From Verrucomicrobiota bacterium (lineage in GTDB: Bacteria; Verrucomicrobiota; Verrucomicrobiia; Limisphaerales; AV2), in the NCBI GenBank assembly GCA_003218935.1, contig QHPA01000342.1, positions 1 to 26,025 on the forward strand: a stretch of DNA of 26,025 bases, written 5' to 3'. Below the pieces are notes generated by a model. The model saw only the letters and a list, made by a program, of their open reading frames with translations, did not search any database and was not told the DNA's origin. Below are positions 17,600 to 25,974 of the stretch, piece by piece. Every line of letters begins with the position of its first letter. Position 1 is the stretch's first letter. The position numbers were made by a program, and so were the translations under genes.

Positions 17600-18724
17600 T
17601 CATGGTTCGACATAAACCGGCATGCCGACCCAGGCCAGTTGTGAAAAATATTCCGCGTTCCAGTTCGCCAGCCGGAAACAACCGTGCGACTCCGCGCGAC
17701 CGACCTGCTCGGGACGCGGCGTTCCGTGAATCCCATAGCCCGGCTTGTCCAAACCGATCCAAACGGTGCCCACCGGATTGTTCGGTCCGGGAGGGACAAT
17801 CAGCTTGCGGTTCAATTCCCGCGCCTCCGCCGATTCCGGAAAGTTCTCCGGATCGAACGTGTAATTGGGGTTGGGCGCCATCACAGCCACGTGCAATTCT
17901 CCGGCCGGCCGTTTCTCCGCGAACGCCGCGATGCTGCACGGGAAATGCGCCAGAAGATTTGTATTCTCATCGAACACTTGCAGCGTCCGGCTTTCGAGGT
18001 GGATGCGGGCGAATGCCGCCTTTCCCCGAACGGGCGGGCGTTCCACGCTCGGGATAATCACCGAGGTGCCGGCAACCATGTTGGTCCAGTCAATCGCCGG
18101 GTTGAGGCGCTGAATGAGGTTGGGGTGCGACTGCGCCTTTTCGGCAACCAGTTCGAGGATGGTCTCGTAGTCCAGCCGGTTCTGCCGTGACTTTTCGAGC
18201 CAGTTTTTTCCGACCGGTTGCAACCGCGTCAGGTCCTCCGCCGTGACCGTGTAATTCGTGATCGGCGGCGTCGCAAGCAGGAGCCGGCTTTTTGTCGATG
18301 CGTCGAGTTCACCTGTGACAGAGAGGTCTTCCCTTTGTTGAAAGGCCATCAGCGCCAGGCGTGTCTTCGGACCAGAAACACCGTCAAGCGAGCCGGGAGA
18401 AATGCCCAGACGGGCAAGAGCGAGCTGCACCTCAAATATGCCATCGGGCGGGCGAGGGTAATTATTGGTTTCGATGGGTTGTTTCGGTGCTGGCGCGACG
18501 CCCACCAGCCCGCTGGAAGCCAGCGGTGCGCGTTGAGCGGATGCGGACAGACTGCGAGTCGTTATGCGCGCAGCCGGGCGTTTGATCTCCTTTGGCCGAG
18601 TGAGCCACCAAACCGACGTTCCAGCGACCAGGACGGCGAGCAGAACGACGAAACGCCGTTTGTTCCTTCGTCTTCCCGGCGAGGGATGGACCAGTCTGAG
18701 CGACCACACGGCTCGATTAAGCAC
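17600..18724 (-). CDS. L,D-transpeptidase (YkuD) with peptidoglycan-binding and LysM-like domains
   Basis: A 374-residue envelope enzyme predicted to form 3-3 cross-links in peptidoglycan or attach proteins to it. Order: basic N-terminus, membrane anchor or uncleaved leader (residues 25-41), a variable linker to ~92, a peptidoglycan-binding type 1 domain (~95-150, FEVQLALARLGISPGSLDG, GPKTRLALMAFQ), a LysM-like segment (~187-226, ending MVAGTSVIIP) and the YkuD catalytic domain (~237-373). The catalytic signature is complete: His333 (GIHGTP) and SHGCFR with Cys349 and Arg351. GTG 18724 is the chosen start. It is divergent from the DUF4015 gene, with 87 bp between starts. The linker contains a perfect hairpin (18510-18526) resembling the dispersed repeats of this window. 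Confidence 0.9.
   Translation of the reverse strand: MLNRAVWSLRLVHPSPGRRRNKRRFVVLLAVLVAGTSVWWLTRPKEIKRPAARITTRSLSASAQRAPLASSGLVGVAPAPKQPIETNNYPRPPDGIFEVQLALARLGISPGSLDGVSGPKTRLALMAFQQREDLSVTGELDASTKSRLLLATPPITNYTVTAEDLTRLQPVGKNWLEKSRQNRLDYETILELVAEKAQSHPNLIQRLNPAIDWTNMVAGTSVIIPSVERPPVRGKAAFARIHLESRTLQVFDENTNLLAHFPCSIAAFAEKRPAGELHVAVMAPNPNYTFDPENFPESAEARELNRKLIVPPGPNNPVGTVWIGLDKPGYGIHGTPRPEQVGRAESHGCFRLANWNAEYFSQLAWVGMPVYVEP
18510..18526. repeat. Perfect hairpin in the transpeptidase linker, repeat-like
   Basis: CCGCTGG-AAG-CCAGCGG is a perfect 7-bp stem with a 3-nt loop. It falls in codons for the non-conserved linker (~residues 65-73) of the L,D-transpeptidase. Translated on the minus strand in another frame it reads TAGFQRAGGRRA, close to SARFQRAGSAA from the intergenic element at 23253-23357, suggesting a shared origin. 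Confidence 0.4.
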
Positions 18725-18811
18725 GGAACTTTCGATTTGCCCAAGGCAGAATTGCGCGGCCCAGACACGGCTTGCCAGTCGCTGTCAAACGCGCAATAAA
18801 CGACGGCGGCA

Positions 18812-20047
18812 ATGCCCATGATTAACAATACCCGGCGCCAGCTCAGTCAACTCCCCCTTGCCGCCTTGCTTTCTCTCGTAATAGCCCCCCTTCCAACCAA
18901 CGGGACGGCGACAACCAATGCCCGGCTGGCTGGGGCCACGAATACGCCAAACGCCGCCCCAACTCCGGCCACCAATGTGTCGCGGAGCAGCCATCGCAGT
19001 TGGCCGCGCGCGTTCGCGAATCTCAACTATGCTGCAATCGACAAACCCGAATGTTCCGGCAACCCGCGCCGCGAAGTAAAAGCGATCTACGTCAATCTCT
19101 ACTCGGCTTGTTCCGGCAAACTCAACGACTTGATCGAGCTTGCGGGTCAAACTGACATCAACGCGTTTGTCATAGACGTGAAGGACGATCGCGGCAATTT
19201 GCTGTTCCGCAACATGGCCGCCGCAAAGCTCAACGCCGAAGCCAATCGCAAGGCGCTGATGGACGACCCGCGCCCGCTGCTGCAACGACTCAAAGCGAAG
19301 CAGATTTATTGCATCGCGCGAATCGTGACGTTCAAGGACCCTTTGTTCGCCCGCGTCCATCCGCAGAAGGCCATTATCAATAACCGCACGGAGGAGCCGT
19401 TTCAGGGCAGCGACGGCCTGGCGTGGGCATCGCCCTACGACGCGGATTTTCGCGAATACGATCTGGGCATCGCCCACGCCGCCGCGGTTGCCGGCTTCAA
19501 CGAAATCCAGTTCGACTACATCCGTTTTCCCGATGTGGCGCGGAACGCGAACCTGAATTACCGACGCCACGGCCCGCAGAGCAAAGCGCAGGCCGTGCAG
19601 AGTTTCCTTCTCGAAGCGCGGCGGCGTTTGCGGCCGCTGAATGTTTACGTCGCGGCGAATGTCTTCGGCCTGGTTTGCACAACCGCGGATGACATGGACA
19701 TCGGCCAGTATTGGGAGGCGGTGAGCAACGCGGTCGATTACATCTGCCCGATGATGTATCCGAGCCACTATGCAAACCGCTCCTACGGGCTGCGTGTGCC
19801 CGACCAGCAGCCTTACGAACTCATCGACCGCGGAATCAAGGACGCGCAGCGTCGCAACCGGAATCTGGCGACGCCGGCGCGGCTGCGGCCCTGGATTCAG
19901 GCGTTCACAGCTACCTGGCTCAAGGAATACCATCAGTACGACGTGGCGGCAGTGAAGGCGCAAATCAAGGCGCTGTCCGACAACGGGGTGCAGTCCTATC
20001 TCATCTGGAACCCCGCCAACAATTACCAGAAACAGGCTTATCGTTGA
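18812..20047 (+). CDS. Secreted putative glycoside hydrolase (DUF4015 family)
   Basis: A 411-residue protein of the DUF4015 / COG1306 'putative glycosyl hydrolase' family, thought to have a TIM-barrel fold related to other glycosidases. The N-terminus is a leader (LPLAALLSLVIAPL, residues ~14-27) followed by a Thr/Ala/Asn/Pro-rich linker to about residue 62. Barrel landmarks are FVIDVKDDRGNLLF (119-132), IARIVTFKDP (168-177), EIQFDYIRFPD (231-241, with acidic residues placed as in related catalytic strands) and ICPMMYPSHY (311-320), ending QSYLIWNPANNY. The substrate is unknown; cell-wall or surface polysaccharide is a reasonable guess given the divergent L,D-transpeptidase neighbour. Start ATG 18812 has another ATG two codons later, which would serve as well. 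The reading frame is complete. Confidence 0.87.
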   Translation: MPMINNTRRQLSQLPLAALLSLVIAPLPTNGTATTNARLAGATNTPNAAPTPATNVSRSSHRSWPRAFANLNYAAIDKPECSGNPRREVKAIYVNLYSACSGKLNDLIELAGQTDINAFVIDVKDDRGNLLFRNMAAAKLNAEANRKALMDDPRPLLQRLKAKQIYCIARIVTFKDPLFARVHPQKAIINNRTEEPFQGSDGLAWASPYDADFREYDLGIAHAAAVAGFNEIQFDYIRFPDVARNANLNYRRHGPQSKAQAVQSFLLEARRRLRPLNVYVAANVFGLVCTTADDMDIGQYWEAVSNAVDYICPMMYPSHYANRSYGLRVPDQQPYELIDRGIKDAQRRNRNLATPARLRPWIQAFTATWLKEYHQYDVAAVKAQIKALSDNGVQSYLIWNPANNYQKQAYR

Positions 20048-20403
20048 GGCCATTCTGCTCGCCGGACAGGGCTGCACACCACACTCCACCGCACCCGGGC
20101 GCATCTCGGGACCACGACCAAGGTGATGTGACGCAGTCCCCTCACTCCCGCTGCTGTCGGGACCACCCTCTCCCCATCGGATGAGGAGGTACAGGGCGAG
20201 TGTAAATCCTGCAGACCGGACTCGATATGGTGGTGGTGCGCCCCCCCTTTTGGTCATCGGACGGAGGCTTGACCTTTTCTTTGAACCAGCCACACTTTGC
20301 GGCTCGATTGCCGTCGGCGTGTTCGTCGCGATGGGCTCTCCGCAGGTGCGCAAATTCAATCCCGTGATTAAATTGAGACGTGGCGCAATCGACTATTTTT
20401 GAT
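20048..20403. other. Intergenic region before typA
   Basis: This 356-bp gap has no convincing gene. Its middle holds a degenerate GC-rich repeat (20138-20202). The end nearest typA is AT-richer and contains TTGAGA (20373-20378) and TATTTT (20394-20399), 15 bp apart, a weak promoter candidate so close to ATG 20404 that the transcript would be nearly leaderless. No terminator for the DUF4015 gene is clear. Confidence 0.45.
20138..20202. repeat. Degenerate REP-like palindromic repeat
   Basis: The segment begins CCCCTCACTCCC and ends GGGCGAGTG, an imperfect inverted pair. In the centre it has CCTCTCCCCATCGGATGAGG, which reads as a decayed hairpin. It resembles the common 'CCCTCTCCCCATCGGATGGG' family of dispersed palindromes that I remember from PVC genomes. 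Copy number cannot be judged here. Confidence 0.4.
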
Positions 20404-22239
20404 ATGCAGCATATCCGGAACATTGCGATCATCGCACACGTCGATCACGGCAAGACGACGCTGGTCGATTGCCTGCTCAAACAGTCCGGCACGTTCCGGG
20501 CCAACCAGGCCATCGCTGCCGAGGAGCGCATCATGGACTCGATGGACCTGGAGCGCGAGAAGGGCATCACCATTCGCGCCAAGAACGCCGCGTTCAAATA
20601 CAGGAATTATCACATCAACATCGTGGACACGCCCGGCCACGCTGATTTCGGCGGTGAAGTCGAGCGCGCGATGAGCATGATCGACGGCGTGCTGCTCGTC
20701 GTGGACGCCTCCGACGGTCCCCAGGCGCAAACCCGCTTCGTTCTCCGCAAAGCGCTGGAAGCCGGGGCCAAGCCCATCGTTGTCATCAACAAGATCGACC
20801 GCGAGAACGCCAACCCGAAGAAGGTGCTCGACCAGGTTTTCGACCTGTTCGTTTCCCTCCATGCCACGGACGAGCAGCTCGATTTCCCGTTCGTTTATAC
20901 CAGCGCCAAGGAAGGCTACGCCAAACTCGACCTCAAAGACAACACCGACTCGATGGAGCCGCTCTTCGGGACCATCGTCAAACATGTCCCGCCACCACGC
21001 GCGTTTGCCAGCGAAGGCTTTCAACTCCTGGTCGCGAACCTGGATTACTCGGATTACCTCGGCCGTATCGCGTTCGGAAAAATTTACTCGGGCAAGATCA
21101 CGATGGGACAACCCGCCGTCTGCATTCACGGCAACGGCACGAAGGTCAGCGGCAAGATCACCATGATTTACCACTTCGAGGGGCTCAAGCGCATCGAGGT
21201 GCAGGAAGCGCACGCCGGCGACATCGTGGGCGTGACCGGTTTCGAGGAAGTCTTCATCGGGGAGAGCATCGTCGATAATCCCGAACGCCCCGCCCTGCCG
21301 CACAAGCCAATCGACCCGCCAACGATCCAGATGGAATTCGCCGTCAACGACGGTCCCCTCGGAGGCAACGACGGCAAACTGGTCACCGCACGCCACCTCT
21401 GGGAACGGCTCGTCAAGGAAACCCGGACGAACGTCGCCTTGCGGATCGAGCAGACCAATGACCCGAAGATTTTCGCCGTCAGCGGTCGTGGTGAAATGCA
21501 GATCGCCATCCTGGTCGAGCAGATGCGCCGCGAGGGCTATGAAGTGCTCGTCTCGCGCCCGGAGGTTCTGTGGAAGAAAGACGCGGCCGGCAACCTGCTC
21601 GAACCCATTGAAAAGCTTTTCCTCGAGATTCCCCAGGAACACATGGGGCCGATCATGGAAAACCTCGCCTCCCGCAAGGCTGAGATCACGCAGATGGACC
21701 ACCATGGCGACCAGGTGACCATCGAGGCGCTCATTCCGATGCGCGGCCTGATTGGCTTCGAGACCGACCTCATGAACACCACGCGCGGCCTCGGCGTGAT
21801 GAGCCATCTCTTCCATGAGTATGGCCCCGACCGCGGCGAGATTGCGGCGCGCAAGAACGGTTCCCTGGTCAGCATGGAAGACGGCGAAGCCATGGCGTAT
21901 GCCTTGAACATGATCCAGGAGCGCGGACGCCTCATGGTCGAGCCGGGGGACAAAATCTACCGAGGCATGATCGTCGGCGAAAACGCTCGTGACAACGACA
22001 TTCCGGTCAACCCGTGCAAGGCGAAAAAGCTCACCAACATGCGTTCGCAAGGGGACGGCAAAGGCATTCAACTCAATCCGCCGCTCAAGCTCAGTCTGGA
22101 ACGCGCGCTGGAATACATCGGTTCGGACGAATACGTCGAAGCCACGCCGAAGAACCTGCGCCTGCGCAAGAAAATCCTCGACGAAACCCAGCGCAAACGC
22201 GCGCAGCAGAGTCGAGCGGTCAAAGTGGTGGCAGAGTAA
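20404..22239 (+). CDS. typA: Ribosome-associated GTPase TypA/BipA
   Basis: A 611-residue translational GTPase that binds the ribosome and supports 50S subunit assembly and stress or low-temperature growth in bacteria studied. Complete G-domain: G1 AHVDHGKTT (11-19), G2 region [12 protein letters not shown]3 [15 protein letters not shown]4 NKIDREN and G5 YTSAKEG. Downstream are the beta-barrel domain II, EF-G-like domains III and V, and the TypA-specific C-terminal part ([20 protein letters not shown], then [15 protein letters not shown]). Length agrees with the family's 600-615. ATG 20404 ([19 protein letters not shown]) is chosen because the family starts just before the first strand; a GTG at 20380 would add eight residues. 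It is a single-gene unit, convergent with a pseudopilin gene and followed by a paired-hairpin element. Confidence 0.97.
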   Translation: MQHIRNIAIIAHVDHGKTTLVDCLLKQSGTFRANQAIAAEERIMDSMDLEREKGITIRAKNAAFKYRNYHINIVDTPGHADFGGEVERAMSMIDGVLLVVDASDGPQAQTRFVLRKALEAGAKPIVVINKIDRENANPKKVLDQVFDLFVSLHATDEQLDFPFVYTSAKEGYAKLDLKDNTDSMEPLFGTIVKHVPPPRAFASEGFQLLVANLDYSDYLGRIAFGKIYSGKITMGQPAVCIHGNGTKVSGKITMIYHFEGLKRIEVQEAHAGDIVGVTGFEEVFIGESIVDNPERPALPHKPIDPPTIQMEFAVNDGPLGGNDGKLVTARHLWERLVKETRTNVALRIEQTNDPKIFAVSGRGEMQIAILVEQMRREGYEVLVSRPEVLWKKDAAGNLLEPIEKLFLEIPQEHMGPIMENLASRKAEITQMDHHGDQVTIEALIPMRGLIGFETDLMNTTRGLGVMSHLFHEYGPDRGEIAARKNGSLVSMEDGEAMAYALNMIQERGRLMVEPGDKIYRGMIVGENARDNDIPVNPCKAKKLTNMRSQGDGKGIQLNPPLKLSLERALEYIGSDEYVEATPKNLRLRKKILDETQRKRAQQSRAVKVVAE

Positions 22240-22264
22240 ACGAGGTGGAGGAGAAGTATGGTCA

Positions 22265-22370
22265 GGAGCGCGGCTCTGTGAGCCGCAGCACCATTGGACG
22301 AGAAGCCTCGCCAGCCGATTCCAACGCGCCCGTCCTGGAGAAGCCGCTGCGGGTCACAGACCCGCGGTCC
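22265..22370. repeat. Mobile-repeat-like element: inverted arms that are each hairpins
   Basis: Two 25-bp arms (22265-22289 and 22346-22370) are inverted copies, identical at 22 of 25 positions. Each arm folds on itself: GCGGCTC-TGT-GAGCCGC at 22270-22286, and GCGGGTC-ACA-GACCCGC at 22349-22365. Two of the three differences are paired partners in the stem (C:G changed to G:C), so both hairpins stay perfect. A 56-bp centre separates them. The element lies between the convergent stops of typA and the pseudopilin, where it may also end transcription. It resembles REP/MITE-type repeats I remember from Verrucomicrobia. Confidence 0.7.
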
Positions 22371-22445
22371 GCGAATTCGCCGACCGACACTTTGGAGACC
22401 CCCTCCCTTTTGTTGACTTGAATTCGCGACGGAACCTCGCGATTC

Positions 22446-23177
22446 TCACCACCATTTCCAATCTCGATCCGGCTTGTCTCCGGCAAGCTTATCCATCTCC
22501 TTGGTCGTTAGAAATTTGTAAAACTCGGCATGGGTGTCTCCGAAAAGCATGACCATCCTGTTCTTGCCCTTGTAATTGTGCCAGATATGGCGCGGGTTGT
22601 TGACATCCCGGTTGGCGTGCCAGATCCAGTCGCCCTGAATGATTTTCGTGGAAGGCCGCAAGGAGACCTCCGACTGTTTAATCGAGACGTTTGATTTGTC
22701 CCGGGCATCGCCGCACACTTTCTTCACCTTGTAATAATCGAAATAAAACTCAGTCAAATAACTGTTGCCGTATTGAATATAGCAGTTGGTGCAGTTGACC
22801 CCGCGGTTGGCCAGCGACCAGAAATCGCCTCTGTCCGAGGGGCATCGGAAGGTCTCGTACGCCCGGCCGATATAAAAGTTCAATGGCCGGTTGGTGGCGG
22901 CGGTGAACACATCGTACGTGCCGTCCTTGCCACCCGTGGAGGCCCAATCGCGAGTCGCCGGGTAATTCTCGAGGTTATCGTCCGTGTACATGAAGAACGC
23001 CATGCCGATCTGCTTTTGATTGGAAACGCACTTGATGGCCATGGCCTTCTGCTTGGACCGCGCGATGGCGGGCAGGAGCAAAGCGGCCAGGATGGCGATG
23101 ATGGCGATAACGACCAGCAACTCGATGAGGGTAAATGCCGCGTGGCGTCTGGGTGGAAGTATAGAAGTGGCTTTCAT
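22446..23177 (-). CDS. Type II secretion/type IV pilus-like pseudopilin, second copy
   Basis: A 243-residue protein with a prepilin-type N-terminus: basic leader PPRRHAA then [16 protein letters not shown], Phe15 as +1 and Glu19 at +5. The residue before the cleavage site is Ala14, not the usual Gly, which prepilin peptidases tolerate less well. The helix ends near [11 protein letters not shown]. The C-terminal domain has several Cys ([17 protein letters not shown]) and a closing region [15 protein letters not shown] equivalent to the DG-H-x-EF end of its relatives, with GD in place of DG. It is related to the protein at 3072-3827 mainly in the leader and overall plan. It has its own promoter-like sequence and is separated from the ABC permease gene by a repeat element. 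The function is unknown. Confidence 0.83.
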   Translation of the reverse strand: MKATSILPPRRHAAFTLIELLVVIAIIAILAALLLPAIARSKQKAMAIKCVSNQKQIGMAFFMYTDDNLENYPATRDWASTGGKDGTYDVFTAATNRPLNFYIGRAYETFRCPSDRGDFWSLANRGVNCTNCYIQYGNSYLTEFYFDYYKVKKVCGDARDKSNVSIKQSEVSLRPSTKIIQGDWIWHANRDVNNPRHIWHNYKGKNRMVMLFGDTHAEFYKFLTTKEMDKLAGDKPDRDWKWW

Positions 23178-23195
23178 GGTTCGTGGATCACGATA

Positions 23196-23223
23196 CTAAT
23201 ACCCAAACCCGGCCGCGGCGCAA
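23196..23223 (-). promoter_or_regulatory. Possible promoter of the second pseudopilin gene
   Basis: On the minus strand TTGCGC (complement of 23218-23223) and TATTAG (complement of 23196-23201) are 16 bp apart, ending 18 bp before the ATG at 23177. Each box matches consensus at about 4 of 6. Confidence 0.3.
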
Positions 23224-23252
23224 GTCATTTCCTCGGCGAGCACATCACCTCA

Positions 23253-23357
23253 CGTAGCGCACGCTTCCAGCGTGCAGGTTCCGCTGCATCCCTGCCGCGG
23301 ATGCCCGCTCAATTTCTGAACAGCCTCCCAACTGTCAGGCAGGATGATTGCGCTACG
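23253..23357. repeat. MITE/REP-like element with terminal inverted repeats
   Basis: CGTAGCGCA (23253-23261) and TGCGCTACG (23349-23357) are perfect 9-bp terminal inverted repeats of a 105-bp element. Inside the left end a perfect hairpin, GCACGCT-TCC-AGCGTGC (23259-23275), has a 7-bp stem and 3-nt loop. The size, layout and loop length match the element at 22265-22370, although the sequence differs. It sits between the ABC permease stop and the pseudopilin promoter. No coding capacity for a transposase. Confidence 0.65.
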
Positions 23358-23384
23358 AACCGGAGCCAGGCCAAGCGCCACTTG

Positions 23385-25040
23385 TCATAAAATTTGTCGC
23401 TGCGCGCCGGGAGCGGGTTCGACGTTCGCGCACTTCAACCGGTAGGTCTGCGCCGCCGCCGCGCGAAAGTGTCTGCGCGATTTCCAGGTGGCCCATCCAA
23501 AAAACAGCAGGTTCTTTGCAACCCACGCCGACGGCTGAACGATGTAAATTGAATTGGGAAACCTGGTTTGCAACAGACGCGACCCGCCCAACAAATGCAG
23601 CGCTACCCAGGGCCCCAGGGTCACGAGGACAAACGTTTCCAGAATGACGAACGGGGTTCTTCTCGAGGAGAGGCTGAGCCAGCCGCCCACCGCGCTCAAG
23701 GCCAGCACATCCGTCAGGAAGCCGGCCAGACTTCCGCCCGCCAGCGTGGCGTGCCAGCGAAAGACGAGCTGGCTATTTGGCTGTTTCACGTACGGTTGCC
23801 AGGAGTAATAAAGATATAACCAGTGCAAGACCGCAATCGCCAGGACCGGCCAGAAGAACAGTCGAATCAGCGCGCGCCGGCGTCCGCGCCGGAGGGTCCG
23901 CACATCAATCGGCGTCGTGAGGATCAATTCCAGCGCGCCGTTGTGGCGGGCTTCGAGGAAGAAACCGCACGCCATCGCGGCGATCCAGACGCGGTTGATG
24001 AAATACATCGCACTGCTGAAATACAGATGAAACTGGTAAATGCCAGGGTTGCGTCGCGCGCCAATCGTCAGCCAATAGATGTTGATGGTGACAATGCCGA
24101 CCAGCGCCCAGAATACCCAGTGCGGCCAGCGATGCCGGCTGGCAAGCGCGTAGATCGGATTGGTCGCGAGCCGGTTCCGCAGGCGTCGCTGCCAACGCCG
24201 CGTTCGGCCCAATCGCCGCAGCCAAAACCTCGATTTGCGGTGTTCCACCGGCTCCTGCCGCCAGACGAGACGCACCACCAGAACCGATCCGATCAGGAAC
24301 GCCCAACCGAGCGCGTGAACAAGGCCAAGCGACGTCCAGAATAGTTGCTGGTTGACTCTGAACACCGCGTCGTTTGCAAATTCAGCGGTCCTGAGCGGAC
24401 TGAAAATGCCAAATACAGGCGAATCCGGGCGAATTCCCCAAAGTGGCTTGCCAACGAAAACATTGAACGCAAGAACCAGCAGACCCGGGAGCAATCCACT
24501 CAACGCCAACACGAGAATCAGCGAGCCGAGAATGGCCTTGGTCTGGTCGCGGCTCACGGCCGACACGAACATTCCCGCGGTGAGCGAGAACAGAATGGCG
24601 TTCACGACCGCCAAAGCGATCCGCGCATATTCGCCTGGCGTGACGCCGCCCAGCAACACCGGAATGCCCAGGGAAGGCAACACCGCCACCAGTCCGTAGA
24701 AGCCGGCCAGCGACGTGGCGGCCCACTTGCCGAGCACGACGTCGAAGCTCCTCAAATCGGTCAGGAACAGAAGGCCCAGCGTGCCTTCGCGTTTCTCCGA
24801 GCTGATGCAATCCGCCGTGATAAACGGCCCGATCAGCAGGCAGTAAGCGAACGCCATGATGGACAGCGCGGTGAACAGCGATTTGCCCAGGGCGACCGGC
24901 GGTTGCCCCGGAGTTGGTAACAGACAAAGCCAAAGAATGACCGAAAAGGCGGCCGCCGCGGCGAGCAGTCGAAGCGTGTACGTGCTTCGACGCCGCGCGG
25001 CGACGCGGAGTTCCCGGGCCACAATCGGCAGAAAACGCAT
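23385..25040 (-). CDS. ABC-2 type transporter permease protein
   Basis: A 551-residue polytopic membrane protein. The N-terminal part matches ABC-2 permeases: MRFLPIVARELRVAARRRST, a first helix (AAAAAFSVILWLCLLP), then the conserved ISSEKREGTLGLLFLTDLRS segment (~79-98) and LVLGKWAATSLAGFYGL-type helices. There are around twelve hydrophobic stretches in all, with a basic cytoplasmic loop (~275-300, RLGRTRRWQRRLRNR) between two permease-like halves; the second half repeats the theme with LEARHNGALELILTTPIDVR. It should pair with an ATP-binding subunit to export a substrate or support envelope processes, but no ATPase gene lies in the window; upstream it is divergent from the OB-fold gene. The substrate is unknown. 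ATG 25040 gives the expected N-terminus. A repeat element lies 28 bp past the stop. Confidence 0.85.
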   Translation of the reverse strand: MRFLPIVARELRVAARRRSTYTLRLLAAAAAFSVILWLCLLPTPGQPPVALGKSLFTALSIMAFAYCLLIGPFITADCISSEKREGTLGLLFLTDLRSFDVVLGKWAATSLAGFYGLVAVLPSLGIPVLLGGVTPGEYARIALAVVNAILFSLTAGMFVSAVSRDQTKAILGSLILVLALSGLLPGLLVLAFNVFVGKPLWGIRPDSPVFGIFSPLRTAEFANDAVFRVNQQLFWTSLGLVHALGWAFLIGSVLVVRLVWRQEPVEHRKSRFWLRRLGRTRRWQRRLRNRLATNPIYALASRHRWPHWVFWALVGIVTINIYWLTIGARRNPGIYQFHLYFSSAMYFINRVWIAAMACGFFLEARHNGALELILTTPIDVRTLRRGRRRALIRLFFWPVLAIAVLHWLYLYYSWQPYVKQPNSQLVFRWHATLAGGSLAGFLTDVLALSAVGGWLSLSSRRTPFVILETFVLVTLGPWVALHLLGGSRLLQTRFPNSIYIVQPSAWVAKNLLFFGWATWKSRRHFRAAAAQTYRLKCANVEPAPGAQRQIL

Positions 25041-25182
25041 CTGGCCGGGAGCTTAGTGGGCAACGACGCCCACGCCGAAGCTTAAAATGGAGTCCGTGCG
25101 TTGCCCGTGCTTGACGCTGATGGCCAAACAAGGCTCAACTCAGTGGTCAAAGTTCAGCAACCGTCAAGCGGCCAACCATTTT

Positions 25183-25974
25183 ATGCGACCGGTCATTCTT
25201 TCTGTTCTTCTGGTCGCCGGCGCCAGCTTCGCCAGAGCTGAAGACATCACGACGACTGAGCGTAAGGTTTTCAAGAACGCGGAGGTCATCAGGTTCGAGC
25301 CGGACGGGCTCGTTATCAAACATGACGGTGGAACGAACTGGATTGGCTGGAAAGATCTGCCAACGGCGACTCGAAAGCGTTTCCAGACCGAGGCGCGAAA
25401 ACGGAAAGAGGAGGAAATCCAGAAGCTAAAGCGGGACCTGGCGCGCGCGGAAGCTGAAGCTGCCAGATTGAAAGAGGACAATGGACAGCCCGAAACCGGG
25501 AAGCAGCCGCAAGCCGAAAAGTCAGGAGGCCTCAGCGCGCGGCGCACCACCGGTGAAGAACGTGGAAGACCACTTGTCGAGCTGCCGCCGTTGAAGCCGG
25601 ACGATATTGTGGATGCCGCCGAGTTGGTGCAACAATTCAAAAACGATCCGACCGCCGCCGATCGGCGCTATGACCAAAAAACCTTCCGCGTCAAAGGCGT
25701 GATCGAACGGTTCGAGCCCAGGATGTTCGTCCGCAAATATGATGTTCTCCTGGAATCCGCGGACCGGTTCGTTCGGGTCGTTGCGGTCTTTGACTACCCG
25801 AACGATTACAAGACCGTTTTCACCACACGCCGCGGGCAGACGCTGGTCGGAAAACCCGCCGAGAACAAAGAGGTCACCTTGCTGCAGGCCGGGCAGGCGA
25901 TTGTCCTCCGCGGCAAATGCAAGGGCGGGCGCGACACGGAAATTGTTTTCACCGGGTGCGAGTTGGTCCACTGA
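25183..25974 (+). CDS. Secreted OB-fold (tRNA_anti-like) protein with coiled coil
   Basis: The protein (263 residues) starts at ATG 25183, chosen because it opens a clean signal peptide (MRPVILSVLLVAGASFARA, cleavage near residue 19); the open frame extends upstream to 25087 without a plausible leader. Mature part: a short beta module (TTTERKVFKNAEVIRFEPDG, residues ~21-60) of a type seen at the N-terminus of many verrucomicrobial secreted proteins; a charged coiled coil (~65-103, KRKEEEIQKLKRDLARAEAE); a Gly/Gln/Lys-rich linker; and a C-terminal domain (~145-262, AELVQQFKNDPTAADRRYDQ, FRVKGVIERF, QAIVLRGKCKGG) matching the tRNA_anti-like OB-fold family. Despite the family name no nucleic-acid role is shown. 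It is divergent from the ABC permease (142 bp between starts). Nothing is seen in the last 51 bp of the window. Confidence 0.8.
   Translation: MRPVILSVLLVAGASFARAEDITTTERKVFKNAEVIRFEPDGLVIKHDGGTNWIGWKDLPTATRKRFQTEARKRKEEEIQKLKRDLARAEAEAARLKEDNGQPETGKQPQAEKSGGLSARRTTGEERGRPLVELPPLKPDDIVDAAELVQQFKNDPTAADRRYDQKTFRVKGVIERFEPRMFVRKYDVLLESADRFVRVVAVFDYPNDYKTVFTTRRGQTLVGKPAENKEVTLLQAGQAIVLRGKCKGGRDTEIVFTGCELVH

Noticed and set aside
18785..20359. Minus-strand open frame of 524 codons opposite the DUF4015 gene
   Set aside because: The plus strand encodes a clear signal peptide and barrel motifs. The minus frame has composition typical of antisense translation and no start with supporting signals.
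20368..22071. Long minus-strand open frame (567 codons) opposite typA
   Set aside because: It is antisense to a complete, highly conserved TypA, and its His/Asp/Val-rich translation is what GC-rich codon usage on the other strand produces. No domain is recognisable.
22240..22445. Short plus-strand open frame over the paired-hairpin element, as a small gene
   Set aside because: Its translation is that of the repeat arms and it has no supported start; the inverted-repeat structure explains the sequence.
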